This document shows, piece by piece, positions 1-8,925 of a stretch of 64,000 bases of DNA. The stretch is taken from assembly GCA_022793895.1 (NCBI GenBank), contig JAAWDS010000014.1, positions 23,669 through 87,668 on the forward strand. The letters are read 5' to 3'. Each line of letters begins with the position of its first letter. Position 1 is the stretch's first letter. The notes beneath the pieces were generated by a model, which had not been told where the DNA came from, made no database searches, and saw nothing but the letters and a program-made list of their open reading frames with translations. Position numbers and translations under genes: made by a program. The DNA is from Provencibacterium sp. (lineage in GTDB: Bacteria > Bacillota > Clostridia > Oscillospirales > Ruminococcaceae).

Positions 1-944
1 AGCGCCTTTTCAACCAGACGCTGAATGGGCTGGAGCGCGCGGGAAGCAAAGCCGTAGGCCATTCCGAAGCCCAGCAGCAGCGCCATGAGCAGGATGATGA
101 TGAAGCCGAATACCGCTCCGGCAAGCGGCTGGTAGAACTCGGTGCGATCGAAAGCAAGGCAGAGACGAAGGCCATAGTTCTGAACGGTGCTCTCCAACAG
201 GATGTTGTTGCCGGCGGGCTCCTTGAGAGCGCGGGCGTATTTCCCGCCATGAGCGGATCCGTTATAAAGCAGCAGCTTCCCCTCCCGATCATAGAGATAA
301 AAACTGTTGGCGCCGGGCCCGGCGTTCATCCGCCGGGCGAGCTGGGCATAGTCGATTTCGAAAAGGATCACGGCCGGGGAGGTGTTGAAATTGGAGGGGA
401 CCGGCAGCAGGTACAGAAGAATGGGCTGGTCGGAATCCTCCTCATAGCTAATAAAGTACCAACCGGCGCTGGTGCTGTCCACCGCCTGGCGAAGCGCATC
501 GCCGGAGAGCCTTCCGCCCAGCTGCGTCGAGCAGAAGCTCTCCAGCGAGAAGATGCCCTCGGAAAAAAAGAGCTTATGGTTGATTTCCGGATAGAGGGAC
601 TGGGTATAGACGATTCCCAGCCCGGAAAGGCAGTCCGCCGTGGAACCCAGGATATCAATCTGGGGGATAACGTTGTGCGGCAGGTTCAGGTTCTTTCTCA
701 GGTTATAAGAGCAGAAGGCTGAACTGCGTGAAATGCTCCCTGCAATTCGATCGAAATTGGTTTGGATTTCAGCCATCTCGTCCGCCATTTTTTGGAGGGT
801 AAGCCGGTGGTTTTCATAGATCTGGTTCTGCATGTTTAAGATGGTATAAATATTGAGAACCGAAAAGAGGATGGAGATGGATAAGAAAATATAGATGTAG
901 AACTTGAAATACCGGATAAAGGTGTGGGATTTTTTAGCAAACAT
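1..944 (-). CDS. Membrane-bound sensor/transcription regulator, N-terminal part (cut by window edge)
   Basis: The minus-strand frame from ATG 944 stays open to base 1 (314 codons seen). GGAGG at 953-957 lies just upstream of the start. The product begins with a basic stretch and a membrane segment (about residues 12-32). An extracellular sensing region of roughly 230 residues follows, then a second hydrophobic segment near residue 280, ending at the edge in ALQPIQRLVEK. This layout is that of the large AraC-type membrane regulators (YesS/YtdP-like) or YesM-like histidine kinases that sit beside Lpl-type sugar ABC operons. The DNA-binding or kinase part is outside the window, so the two cannot be separated. 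The divergent position beside the ABC operon suggests it controls that operon. Confidence 0.7.
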   Translation of the reverse strand, partial: MFAKKSHTFIRYFKFYIYIFLSISILFSVLNIYTILNMQNQIYENHRLTLQKMADEMAEIQTNFDRIAGSISRSSAFCSYNLRKNLNLPHNVIPQIDILGSTADCLSGLGIVYTQSLYPEINHKLFFSEGIFSLESFCSTQLGGRLSGDALRQAVDSTSAGWYFISYEEDSDQPILLYLLPVPSNFNTSPAVILFEIDYAQLARRMNAGPGANSFYLYDREGKLLLYNGSAHGGKYARALKEPAGNNILLESTVQNYGLRLCLAFDRTEFYQPLAGAVFGFIIILLMALLLGFGMAYGFASRALQPIQRLVEKA

Positions 945-1008
945 CGAAGTTTCCTCCCAGGCTGGGAATGTGGGCGTCTGTTTGTTTGAAAAAGCGCCGG
1001 CAGTAGCT

Positions 1009-1037
1009 ATTATACATAAATTTTTGAGAAATATCAA
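1009..1037 (-). promoter_or_regulatory. Sigma-A promoter of the leftward regulator gene
   Basis: Read on the minus strand there is TTGATA (1037-1032), a 17-base spacer and TATAAT (1014-1009), placing transcription about 65 bases upstream of ATG 944. The rest of 945-1196 is an A/T-rich divergent intergenic region. No equally good promoter was found for the rightward ABC operon; a TATGAT near 1157 lacks a convincing -35. Confidence 0.65.
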
Positions 1038-1196
1038 ACCTGTTCTATGGCAGAAAATAATATTTAAGACAAAGAGAGCAAAAGTTACGCGGTGAAAATA
1101 TCAATTTTTGCAAAGGATGACAAAAATTCCACATAGGCAAAAATGAGAAAAGCATGTATGATTCAAATGTAAAAAATGAAGTAAGGTGGGATTGAT

Positions 1197-2162
1197 TTGT
1201 ATAAAACGCTTAATACTGGTGAAGAAAGCCCCGCTCGTTCTCTCCGACAGGACAAATGGCGGCGGAGATGGAAAAAGATCTGTCAAAGCCGGGAGCTCTA
1301 TCTGTTCATCCTTCCCGCCGTTATCTATTTTTTCCTTTTCAACTATGTGCCGATCTATGGCGTTCAGCTTGCCTTCAAGTATTTTAACCCCGCTAAGGGG
1401 ATTTGGGGGAGCGACTGGGTAGGATGGGACAACTTCATGCGCTTTTTTAATTCCTACTATTTTTGGCGTCTCATCCGCAACACCGTTTGGCTGAGCCTTT
1501 ATAACCTGCTGGTGAATTTCCCGTTTCCTATTCTGTTGGCGCTGGTATTTAACGAGGTCAACCATGAAAAGCTAAAAAAGGCGGTGCAGACCATCTCCTA
1601 TGCCCCGCATTTTGTCTCGGTGGTGGTCATGGTGGGCATTCTGAACCTGTTTTTTAACCAGAACACCGGCATGGTCAACGTGCTCCTGCGGGCGATGGGG
1701 GAAGAGGCAATCCCCTTTTTGACCAGCTCCAGCATCTTCCCGACGCTGTATGTTTGGACGGGGGTATGGCAGCACGCCGGCTGGAACTCGATTATCTATA
1801 TTGCGGCGCTGACCGGCATCGATCCGCAGCTCCACGAGGCGGCGCAGATTGACGGGGCGAGCCGGTTCAAAAGGATTCTCCATATCAACATCCCCTGTAT
1901 TATGCCGACGGCGATCATCATGTTCATTCTGGATATCGGGCGGGTAATGTCGCTGGGCTTTGAAAAGGTTTACCTCATGCAGAACTCGATGAATATCGAG
2001 ACCTCCCAGGTCATCTCAACCTTTGTCTATGAGGCGGGCCTCATCAACATGGACTATGGTTTTTCAACCGCTATCGGGCTGTTCAACAACGTGATCAACA
2101 TCATCCTGCTCTTGAGCGTGAACAAGGTTGCCAAGCGCGTGGGGGATACCAGCCTCTTCTGA
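1197..2162 (+). CDS. Sugar ABC transporter permease, LplB family
   Basis: This 321-residue inner-membrane permease belongs to the carbohydrate importer class used for oligosaccharides (LplB type). Start TTG 1197 is chosen because AAGGTGGG (1183-1190) is six bases upstream and the frame has no earlier usable start. A hydrophilic N-terminus of about 35 residues precedes six membrane segments. The EAA loop that contacts the ATPase is seen as EAAQIDGASRF. It forms the transport channel with the permease 50 bp downstream and the lipoprotein after that. No ATPase gene is present, which is usual for this class, where a shared MsmX-type ATPase is encoded elsewhere. The family assignment is firm; the substrate is inferred from the neighbouring lyase and sulfatases. 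Confidence 0.92.
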   Translation: MYKTLNTGEESPARSLRQDKWRRRWKKICQSRELYLFILPAVIYFFLFNYVPIYGVQLAFKYFNPAKGIWGSDWVGWDNFMRFFNSYYFWRLIRNTVWLSLYNLLVNFPFPILLALVFNEVNHEKLKKAVQTISYAPHFVSVVVMVGILNLFFNQNTGMVNVLLRAMGEEAIPFLTSSSIFPTLYVWTGVWQHAGWNSIIYIAALTGIDPQLHEAAQIDGASRFKRILHINIPCIMPTAIIMFILDIGRVMSLGFEKVYLMQNSMNIETSQVISTFVYEAGLINMDYGFSTAIGLFNNVINIILLLSVNKVAKRVGDTSLF

Positions 2163-2168
2163 GCGGCA

Positions 2169-2182
2169 TGCAAGCGCTTGCC
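2169..2182. promoter_or_regulatory. cre-like palindrome between the two permease genes
   Basis: TGCAAGCGCTTGCC contains the perfect 12-bp palindrome GCAAGCGCTTGC (2170-2181). It resembles the CcpA/LacI-type operator core (TGnAAnCGnnnnCA) except at its last base. It lies just after the first permease stop and before the ribosome site of the second, so it could be an internal operator (roadblock) or only a short hairpin. Confidence 0.35.
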
Positions 2183-2211
2183 CAAGGCGAAAAGAAAGGA
2201 GAATTTTTATT

Positions 2212-3123
2212 ATGCAAAAGCTGCACAGAGGAAATAAAATCCGTGCGAGCGGCAGCGACCGCGCCTTTGCCGGCGTGCTCTATGCCCTTACCATCCTCTT
2301 TGTCCTGATTATCCTCTACCCGTTGGTCTTTGTTTTCAGCGCTTCGATCTCCAACCCTATGGAGGTCTTTGCCGGAAGGGTATGGCTTTTCCCGCGCGAT
2401 ATCCAATTTGAAGCCTACAAACAGGTCTTTCGCAACAACGAGATCTTTACCGGCTACCGCAACACCATCGTTTATACCTGTTTGGGAACGCTGGTCAGCA
2501 TCGTGCTGACCCTCAGCGCCGCCTATCCGCTCTCGCGTAAAAAAATGTACGGGCGCAACATCATCATGTTTTATTTCACCTTCACGATGTTTTTCTCCGG
2601 GGGTCTCATCCCCACCTATCTGGTGGTGAAGGGAATGGGGCTTTACAACAACCTCTGGGTGATGATTTTAGTCGGCAGCGTGTCGGTTTACAACATGATT
2701 GTGGCGCGCACCTTCATGCAGAACACCATTTCCGACGAGCTGTATGAGGCGGCGGAGATCGACGGCTGTTCCGACATCCCCGCCTTTTTCAAGGTTGCGC
2801 TTCCGCTGTGCGCGCCGATCATCGCCGTGCTGGTGCTCTTCTATGCCGTGGGCTACTGGAACAGCTACTTTAACGCCCTTATCTATCTGAGCGACCGCGC
2901 CCGCTATCCGCTCCAGCTCTTCCTGCGGGAAATCCTGCTCATCAATATGGCGGATTCGATGGTGGACTCGATGGAGATGGATATGGACATCAGTAAATTC
3001 ATGGTGTCGGAATCGCTCAAATATGCGGTCATCATCGTTTCCAGCATCCCCATGCTGATCCTCTACCCCTTCTTACAGCGCTTCTTCGTGAAGGGGGTTA
3101 TGATCGGCGCTATCAAGGGCTGA
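2212..3123 (+). CDS. Sugar ABC transporter permease, YtcP/LplC family
   Basis: Second permease of the importer, 303 residues. ATG 2212 is preferred over an upstream in-frame start at 2128 because GAAAGGAG lies just before it and the family begins shortly before the first membrane segment. Six membrane segments are visible, with the EAA loop as EAAEIDGCSDI followed by FFKVALPLCAPI. Spacing to the first permease (50 bp) indicates one transcript. With the LplB-type partner and the lipoprotein it would import oligosaccharides released outside the cell. Confidence 0.92.
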   Translation: MQKLHRGNKIRASGSDRAFAGVLYALTILFVLIILYPLVFVFSASISNPMEVFAGRVWLFPRDIQFEAYKQVFRNNEIFTGYRNTIVYTCLGTLVSIVLTLSAAYPLSRKKMYGRNIIMFYFTFTMFFSGGLIPTYLVVKGMGLYNNLWVMILVGSVSVYNMIVARTFMQNTISDELYEAAEIDGCSDIPAFFKVALPLCAPIIAVLVLFYAVGYWNSYFNALIYLSDRARYPLQLFLREILLINMADSMVDSMEMDMDISKFMVSESLKYAVIIVSSIPMLILYPFLQRFFVKGVMIGAIKG

Positions 3124-3227
3124 ATGGGAAGCGCCGCCTACCGGCGGGGCGTCCCGGCAGCTTGTCCGGCAGTCTGGAACCGGCGCAGCCGGTCATCCAT
3201 AGAAACAAAAATAAAGGAGTGTGTACC

Positions 3228-4922
3228 ATGTCAAAACTTAGAAGCCTGACGGCTGCTGTGGCGGCGTTCTCGATGCTGCTGGCGTCCTGCGCAGGCGGCC
3301 AGGGAGCGGCCTCCTCCCAGAGCGCCTCTTCAGGAAGTCAGGCGGCCCCCGCTTCCAGCGCAGCCCCTGCCTCCAGCGCGGCTCCTGCCCAAGAGGAGAA
3401 GGCGGCGGCCGGCAACCCTTCGAAAACCGGCTTGCCGATTGTAGAGGAGACGGTGGAACTCAAGGCGCTGTGCGATAAGGACATTAATACGACCGATTGG
3501 AGCAGTCATCCGGCGTTGGCGAGGATGGAAGAAATCACCAACGTCAAGATCACTTGGGATTGTGTGCCGGATGCAGGCTTTGCCGAAAAGCGTAACCTGC
3601 TCTTTGCCTCCAACGACCTGCCGGATTTCGTCATCCGCGCGAAGCTCAACGCGCAGCAGGAAATGAAATATGCTTCGGCCAACCAACTGATGAAGCTGGA
3701 TGAGCTCATGGACTATGCCCCGAATTTCTCGGAGCTGACGGCGAACGACCCGAACATCATGAAAAACATCGTGCTGCCGGATGGGCACATCTACGCGCTG
3801 CCGCAGTTGAACACGACGGACGGGAACCTGATCATGAAATATTGGATCAACAAGGCGTGGCTGGATAAGCTGAACCTTCCGATGCCCTCCACCACCGAAG
3901 AGTTCTATGAGACCCTGAAGGCTTTCAAGGAGAAGGATCCCAACGGCAACGGCCAGGCAGACGAGATTGCCTATTCCGGAAGCGCAAAGGACGGTGCCTG
4001 CAACCTGTTCTACAACTTCATGGGCGCATGGGGCTTCGGCAAAAACGCCCCGCTGGGCTCTACCGACTTCCCGTATATAGATTTTGATGAAAACGGGACG
4101 GTGAGCCTGATCCCCCTTGACCCCAGGTTCAAGGATATGGTATCTTTCTTCAATAGGCTCTGGTCGGAGGATCTGATTGATAAGGAGAGCTTCTCCCAGG
4201 ACCGCAACCAGATCGTCTCCAAGCTGACGGCCGATCAGGTGGGCTTTGTCAGCGACGGCAACAATACCCAGTGGATCGGGCCGGCGCGCTCCAACTTCGT
4301 CGCCATGCCCGCCCTGACCGGCCCGGACGGGGAGCGCAAATGGATCAACATCTCCCCCTATGTCCAGACAACGGGCACGGCCTGCATCACCACCTCCAAC
4401 CCCTACCCGGAAGTGACCATGCGCTGGCTGGACTATTTCTACAGCGAGGAGGGCACCGTCCTGGTCCGTCTGGGAATCGAGGGAGAGAGCTACTATGTGG
4501 ATGACAACGGCGCTTACCAGCTCTTTGACCACATCCAGAACGATCCGACCGGTTTGACGCTCGACCAGGCGCTGGGCAAGTGGGCTCTGTTCTGCGGCGG
4601 CAACTTCCCGCAGAACATTAAGGATGAAGTGGACAAGAGCGCCGCGCAGCTTCCGGAGACCAAAGAGGCCAACGAGGTTGTGCGCCCGGATATGGTCCCT
4701 TACAACCAAATCCCCAAACTGAAGTTCACCGAGCAGGAGAGCATCCAGTTGGGCAACTATGCGCAGGATCTGTTGAGCTATATCAATGAGAACACCGTTA
4801 AATTCATCACCGGCGAGCGCAGCATGGACACCTGGGACGCCTTTACCCAGGAGCTGAGCAAGATGAACGTGGACGCATACCTCAAAATCTATCAGGATTC
4901 CTACAACCGCTGGAAGGGTTAA
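3228..4922 (+). CDS. Extracellular sugar-binding lipoprotein of the ABC importer
   Basis: This 564-residue solute-binding protein is of the LplA type. ATG 3228 is chosen for AAAGGAG (3213-3219) and because it begins a clean lipoprotein signal peptide: lipobox L18-A-S-C21, where Cys21 would be lipidated. A Ser/Ala/Pro-rich spacer with repeated ASSAAP units (about residues 26-60) holds the binding domain off the membrane. The rest matches the long extracellular solute-binding protein class, including a YALPQ stretch. It follows the two permeases and would capture the oligosaccharide for them. The ligand is unknown; a sulfated glycosaminoglycan fragment is inferred from neighbours. Confidence 0.9.
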   Translation: MSKLRSLTAAVAAFSMLLASCAGGQGAASSQSASSGSQAAPASSAAPASSAAPAQEEKAAAGNPSKTGLPIVEETVELKALCDKDINTTDWSSHPALARMEEITNVKITWDCVPDAGFAEKRNLLFASNDLPDFVIRAKLNAQQEMKYASANQLMKLDELMDYAPNFSELTANDPNIMKNIVLPDGHIYALPQLNTTDGNLIMKYWINKAWLDKLNLPMPSTTEEFYETLKAFKEKDPNGNGQADEIAYSGSAKDGACNLFYNFMGAWGFGKNAPLGSTDFPYIDFDENGTVSLIPLDPRFKDMVSFFNRLWSEDLIDKESFSQDRNQIVSKLTADQVGFVSDGNNTQWIGPARSNFVAMPALTGPDGERKWINISPYVQTTGTACITTSNPYPEVTMRWLDYFYSEEGTVLVRLGIEGESYYVDDNGAYQLFDHIQNDPTGLTLDQALGKWALFCGGNFPQNIKDEVDKSAAQLPETKEANEVVRPDMVPYNQIPKLKFTEQESIQLGNYAQDLLSYINENTVKFITGERSMDTWDAFTQELSKMNVDAYLKIYQDSYNRWKG

Positions 4923-4933
4923 GGCCCAGGCTT

Positions 4934-5015
4934 GGGAAAGGCGCAGGGAGACGTTCTGCCGGCGCCTTTCCCGTTCCTCTGCCGCCGCTTTGGCGCAAAG
5001 GACCGGGGCGGCGGC
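4934..5015 (+). other. Two intercistronic hairpins after the binding-protein gene
   Basis: GGGAAAGGCGC (4934-4944) pairs with GCGCCTTTCCC (4962-4972), and GCCGCCGC (4981-4988) pairs with GCGGCGGC (5008-5015). Neither is followed by a U-tract. They may stabilise the upstream transporter mRNA or attenuate read-through into the oxidoreductase gene, a common arrangement after binding-protein genes. Confidence 0.5.
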
Positions 5016-5063
5016 TTTCCGGCCCGCCTTCTTGTATATATTCTAAGGAAAGGACGATTCACC

Positions 5064-6104
5064 ATGAAAACAATCTGCATGGGCGTGATTGGCTGCGGCT
5101 CGATCGCCAACACCTATCATCTGCCGGCGATGGAGCGCGTGGAAACCATCCGGCTCAAGTGGGCCTGCGATCTCATCGAGTCCCGCGCCGCCGAAGCGAA
5201 AGAGCGCTTCGGCTTCCAGCAAACGACGCTGGACTATCACGATTTGCTGGGCGATCCCGAAGTAGAGGCCGTCTGCATCTTTACCAAGATTGAAATGCAC
5301 GCTAAAATTGCCATTGAGGCGGCGCGGGCCGGGAAAAACATCTTCATGCAGAAGCCCTTTGCCTACAGCATTGAGGAGGGGCGTACGATCATCCGTGCGG
5401 TGGAGGAAAACGGGGTGAAGCTCATCCCCTCCTTTATGCACAGCTACATGGATGGCTCCCTCGCCGCCAAGGCGCTGATCGAAGGGGGAACCATCGGCGA
5501 TATCGTCCATATCCGCATGCGCAATTCCACCCGGAACCCTCCCGAAACAGCCCCCAGCTATGGCGGCTGCATGATGGACATCGGCTGCCACGGCATCGAC
5601 CTGGTCCGCACCCTCTCCGGCGAGCAGATTACCGAGGTGTTTGCCGGGCGGGTGACGCCGCCGACCCCCAACCCAGAGAGCATGTATGGGGAAGCGGCCG
5701 ACCTAAACGGGATTGAGAACAGCGCTATTCTGCACTATACCCTCTCCAACGGAGCGAGCGTCTGCCATGAGGTGCTCTGGTCGCAGATAGCCGCGACCGT
5801 CCGGTTTGAAATGGAGATTTATGGCACCAAAGGGGTCGTCTACCTGTATAACCCGCACCGCAGCGAAAAGGTCTATCTCGGCGTAGGGCCGGAAGGGAAG
5901 CAGCCCAAGGATCTTCAGTGGCGCGAGGAGGCGTTTGAGCCCACCTTCTTCGGCGAGCGGCAGCACCGCGATATGGCGGCCGGGCTGATGGGGGACGGCG
6001 TCTGCGCAAAGGGCCCGCGCGACGGCTTTGTTCCCTTGCAGGTGATCGAGGCCATGCGCCGCTCGATCGTATCCCGCAAGAGCGAAAAGGTGCTCGGCGT
6101 ATAG
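5064..6104 (+). CDS. Gfo/Idh/MocA-family NAD(P)-dependent oxidoreductase
   Basis: This 346-residue cytoplasmic sugar dehydrogenase-like enzyme starts at ATG 5064 behind AAGGAAAGG. The N-terminal Rossmann motif is G10-C-G12-S-I-A15. The family's catalytic EKP-like position is QKP (K97-P98), and the active-site DxxxHxxDL element is at D172, H176 and D179. The C-terminal half is the usual beta-sheet substrate domain. In this locus it probably oxidises or epimerises a uronic acid or amino-sugar product after the lyase and sulfatase steps. The exact substrate cannot be read from sequence. Confidence 0.9.
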   Translation: MKTICMGVIGCGSIANTYHLPAMERVETIRLKWACDLIESRAAEAKERFGFQQTTLDYHDLLGDPEVEAVCIFTKIEMHAKIAIEAARAGKNIFMQKPFAYSIEEGRTIIRAVEENGVKLIPSFMHSYMDGSLAAKALIEGGTIGDIVHIRMRNSTRNPPETAPSYGGCMMDIGCHGIDLVRTLSGEQITEVFAGRVTPPTPNPESMYGEAADLNGIENSAILHYTLSNGASVCHEVLWSQIAATVRFEMEIYGTKGVVYLYNPHRSEKVYLGVGPEGKQPKDLQWREEAFEPTFFGERQHRDMAAGLMGDGVCAKGPRDGFVPLQVIEAMRRSIVSRKSEKVLGV

Positions 6105-6165
6105 GAGAAAAGAATAAACAGCATGTTCGCCGGGCTCATTGCCCGGCCGGAAAGGAAGGTTCAGA

Positions 6166-6981
6166 GTGAAAAAGATTGGATTTATCGTGGAAATGAAGGA
6201 CTGCCCGGACAGCGCTTCCCTGCGCAGTTGGGCCGAGCTGGCCAGGCAGCAGGGGATTGACGGGCTGGAGCTGCTCTTCAACACCAAGGTGGGCGTCCGG
6301 TTCGATGCGGCGCTCATCCGGGAAGCGCTGGCGGGCACGGGCGTGGAGGTCTGCGCCTGCGGGCTGTGGTGGCTCAACACCATCGATCCCGATCCGGCTG
6401 TGCGCGCGAAAAACCGGGAGACGATGCACGCTTTCTTGGATATGGCGCATGAAATCGGCTGCAAAATCGCCTTCTTCAACTGCGGCGAGTACCGCCCCGG
6501 CGATACCGATGAAAACATCCGCCAACTGCGCGGCGAGCTTCAGCATTATAAAGAGTATGCCGGGGCTTACGGCATTACCATCGCCAACTATCTGGGGCAC
6601 GGCGGAAACTTTATCAACAGCCGCGACATCCTGCGCCGCGCGCTGGAGGAGATCCCGGAGCTCAACCTCAAGCTGGATCCCGTCGGCATCATCCGCAATA
6701 TGAAGGACGATCCCATCGAAATCATCAAGCTGTTCGGCAACCGTCTCGTCCACTTCCATGTGAAAGACATCCTGCGCTATGGCAGCGACGGGTTTGAAAT
6801 CGAGCCTGCGGTGGGAATGGGCGACCTGCGCTGGAACGCCATCTTCGCCCTGCTCTACCACCATGGCTATGAAGGCTATGTCGTCATCGAGCCGCACGGA
6901 CCGCTTTTCAGCGTTCCCGAAAACCGTTGGAAGCACATCATGCTGAGCAAGCGCCACATCGAGCAGTTTATGCTGCGCTGA
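6166..6981 (+). CDS. Sugar phosphate isomerase/epimerase, TIM-barrel (AP endonuclease 2 fold)
   Basis: 271 residues. GTG 6166 is chosen because AAAGGAAGG (6151-6159) is correctly spaced; an upstream TTG at 6139 lies before the ribosome site. The order of segments fits the xylose-isomerase-like TIM barrel: GIDGLELLF, then HGGNFIN, LKLDPVGI, LVHFHVKDI and a final GYEGYVVIEPHG, giving the metal-binding Glu/Asp/His set. Such enzymes often pair with Gfo/Idh/MocA dehydrogenases, here 61 bp upstream, in isomerising keto-sugars. The sugar is not known. Confidence 0.85.
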   Translation: MKKIGFIVEMKDCPDSASLRSWAELARQQGIDGLELLFNTKVGVRFDAALIREALAGTGVEVCACGLWWLNTIDPDPAVRAKNRETMHAFLDMAHEIGCKIAFFNCGEYRPGDTDENIRQLRGELQHYKEYAGAYGITIANYLGHGGNFINSRDILRRALEEIPELNLKLDPVGIIRNMKDDPIEIIKLFGNRLVHFHVKDILRYGSDGFEIEPAVGMGDLRWNAIFALLYHHGYEGYVVIEPHGPLFSVPENRWKHIMLSKRHIEQFMLR

Positions 6982-7070
6982 GGAGAGAGGGCGGGCGGCG
7001 GCCGGAACCCGGAAAGGGATCGGGGCCGTCCGCCCTTTTATGGCCGGACGCCGGAAAGGAATGATTCAGA

Positions 7071-8396
7071 TTGAATATCGTTTATCTTCACACCCACGAC
7101 AGCGGACGCTTTCTGCCGCTTTATGGCTACGGCAGTTCGATGCCGCAGCTTGGCCGCCTGGCGGAGCGGGGGGCGCTGCTGCGCGGCGCCTTTTGCGCCT
7201 GCCCCACCTGCTCGCCCTCGCGCACCGCGCTGCTGACCGGCATGGCCCCGCACAGCGCCGGGCTTTTGGGCCTGGCGCACCGCGGCTTTCAGCTGGCCGA
7301 TTATAGCTGGCACCTCTCCTCCTTCCTGCGCAGCCACGGCTATGAAACGGCGCTGTGCGGCATTCAGCATGAGGCGCCCGATCCCTCCATGCTCGGATAC
7401 GACCATCTCTTAGGCGGGGAAGCCGATTCGATGGACAAGCTCGCCCCGCGGGATGTGTGGGATCGGGAAAATGCGCGCGCGGCGGCCGCTTGGCTGCGCG
7501 AGAAGCACGACGGCCCGTTTTTCCTCTCCTATGGCATGTTTGCCACCCACCGGGAATTTCCGGAGAATGACGGCAGCGTAAATCCCGATCGCCTGACGCC
7601 GCCTTGGCCGGTGGCCGATACGCCGGAGAACCGTGCGGACGCGGCCCGCTATCAGCTTTCCTGCCGCCAGGCGGACAACTGCATCGGCATCCTCTTAGAT
7701 GCGCTGGAGGAGACCGGCCGGATGGAGGATACCGTCGTCCTCTACACCACCGATCATGGGCCCGCCTTCCCGGAGATGAAATGCACCTTGTCCGACGCGG
7801 GCATTGGGGTGGCGGCCGTGCTGTACTATCCCGGCATTCCCTGCGCCGGGCGCGCGGTGGACGGCCTGGTTTCCCAGATCGATCTCTTCCCGACCTTCTG
7901 CGAGCTGTTGGGGCTGGAGAAACCGGCCTGGCTTCAGGGAAAGAGCATCCTCCCGCTGCTGGAAAGGGGCGAACCGGTGAACGACGCGATTTTTGCGGGC
8001 GTGACCTACCATGCGGCCTATGAGCCGAAACGCTGCGTACGCACCGAGCGCTATAAGCTCGTCCGCCGCTATGACAGCCACCTTTTCCCGGTCCCTGCAA
8101 ATATCGATTCTTCCCCGGCCAAGGAGCTTCTTTTAAAGAGCGGGTATCTGGAGCGCACCGTTCTGGATCGCGAGAGCCTGTTTGATCTGTATCTGGACCC
8201 CTGCGAGCGGCAGAACCGCATTGCCGATCCAGCCTATGCGGAGATTTACGCCGATCTCTCCCGGCGCCTGAACCGTTGGATGGAAGAGACGGCGGATCCG
8301 CTCCGCGACGCGCCGGATGGGCGCGTACCGTGTCCCGAAGGCGCGTGTGTCAACCGCCGGGAGTGCATAGAGCCCCAGTGGGATGACTTTGAATAA
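7071..8396 (+). CDS. Sulfatase, Cys-type, resembling heparan N-sulfatase (SGSH-like)
   Basis: This 441-residue type I sulfatase starts at TTG 7071 after GGAAAGGA (7052-7059). The signature C47-S-P-S-R51, followed by TALLTG, marks the Cys that must be converted to formylglycine. HDSG near residue 10 and TTDHG supply calcium ligands. The run through the signature and the PHSAGLLGL segment after it most resembles N-sulfoglucosamine sulfohydrolases (SulfAtlas S1_8-like), but this is by eye. There is no signal peptide, so it probably acts in the cytoplasm on imported sugars. No sulfatase-maturing radical SAM gene is in the window, so it must be elsewhere. Confidence 0.85.
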   Translation: MNIVYLHTHDSGRFLPLYGYGSSMPQLGRLAERGALLRGAFCACPTCSPSRTALLTGMAPHSAGLLGLAHRGFQLADYSWHLSSFLRSHGYETALCGIQHEAPDPSMLGYDHLLGGEADSMDKLAPRDVWDRENARAAAAWLREKHDGPFFLSYGMFATHREFPENDGSVNPDRLTPPWPVADTPENRADAARYQLSCRQADNCIGILLDALEETGRMEDTVVLYTTDHGPAFPEMKCTLSDAGIGVAAVLYYPGIPCAGRAVDGLVSQIDLFPTFCELLGLEKPAWLQGKSILPLLERGEPVNDAIFAGVTYHAAYEPKRCVRTERYKLVRRYDSHLFPVPANIDSSPAKELLLKSGYLERTVLDRESLFDLYLDPCERQNRIADPAYAEIYADLSRRLNRWMEETADPLRDAPDGRVPCPEGACVNRRECIEPQWDDFE

Positions 8397-8569
8397 GGTC
8401 TTTGGGAAAATCCATTCCTGTTTGACGGTTTCGCTTCGCCGAAGCGTTGGAAATGTACGATTTCACGCGCACGCAGGAATTTAATAACGTCGCGTACATC
8501 CGGATCGTCCACAAGGCGCAGGATGTTGTCGTAGGTGGTGCGCGCTTTCTGCTCTGCTGCGATGCTGTA
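8397..8569 (-). pseudogene. Remnant of a manganese catalase / CotJC-type gene (C-terminal part)
   Basis: On the minus strand, 8569-8432 translates to a stretch containing AAEQKARTTYD, VDDPDVRD and FLRAREIVHFQRFGEA. This is the conserved C-terminal helical part of manganese catalase / spore coat CotJC. After FGEA the frame breaks; continuing in another frame gives ETVKQEWIFPK, which looks like the expected continuation, so a one-base shift is likely. Nothing of the N-terminal two-thirds is present: the homology stops exactly where the repeat hairpin begins at 8570. It is therefore a dead fragment. Confidence 0.75.
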
Positions 8570-8775
8570 AGAACGGAAGCGCCGCAAAATGATTCCATTT
8601 TGCGGCGCTTCCGTTCTGAAAAAGCGGCTTTGGGGGCGAAGACGACGCCCCCAATTTCGCGCCGTCCGCGCGAAACCGCCGCTTTTTCCGGTTTCTGCAA
8701 GCCGGAGGAGCGGCCCGGATGGTTTCTTTTACAAACCGGAGGAGCGTGTTTTACAGCCCTGAGCAATCTATTGTT
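8570..8775 (+). repeat. Structured interspersed repeat, copy 1
   Basis: A perfect 22-bp inverted repeat (8570-8591 / 8596-8617, loop ATTC) is followed by a conserved core. The core folds as a three-way junction: outer stem GAAAAAGCGGC (8618-8628) with GCCGCTTTTTC (8678-8688), inner hairpin GGGGGCG/CGCCCCC (about 8631-8652) and inner hairpin TTTCGCGC/GCGCGAAA (8655-8662 / 8668-8675). CCGGTTTCTGCAA and GGAGCGG-type motifs follow. The core aligns with 14646-14800; the first hairpin has a different sequence in the two copies. The long open frames across it are not genes. Confidence 0.75.
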
Positions 8776-8925
8776 CTGGGAAACATCGGCTTCCGGCATT
8801 CTGTGGGCAGCCTTTTTGGGAACCGTTTCTGGCTTCGCTGGAGCCGGGAACCTGTCTGTATTCTGTATAATGTTGGGAAGAATCCGGCCTGTCCGGTTCC
8901 GGTAAAACGGATTGTCCTTTTGCCC

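Noticed and set aside
249..722. Plus-strand open frame near the left edge
   Set aside because: It lies opposite a continuous minus-strand membrane protein frame with ribosome site and promoter.
3330..4709. Minus-strand open frame of 459 codons opposite the binding lipoprotein
   Set aside because: Shadow of a well-supported lipoprotein gene with lipobox and ribosome site.
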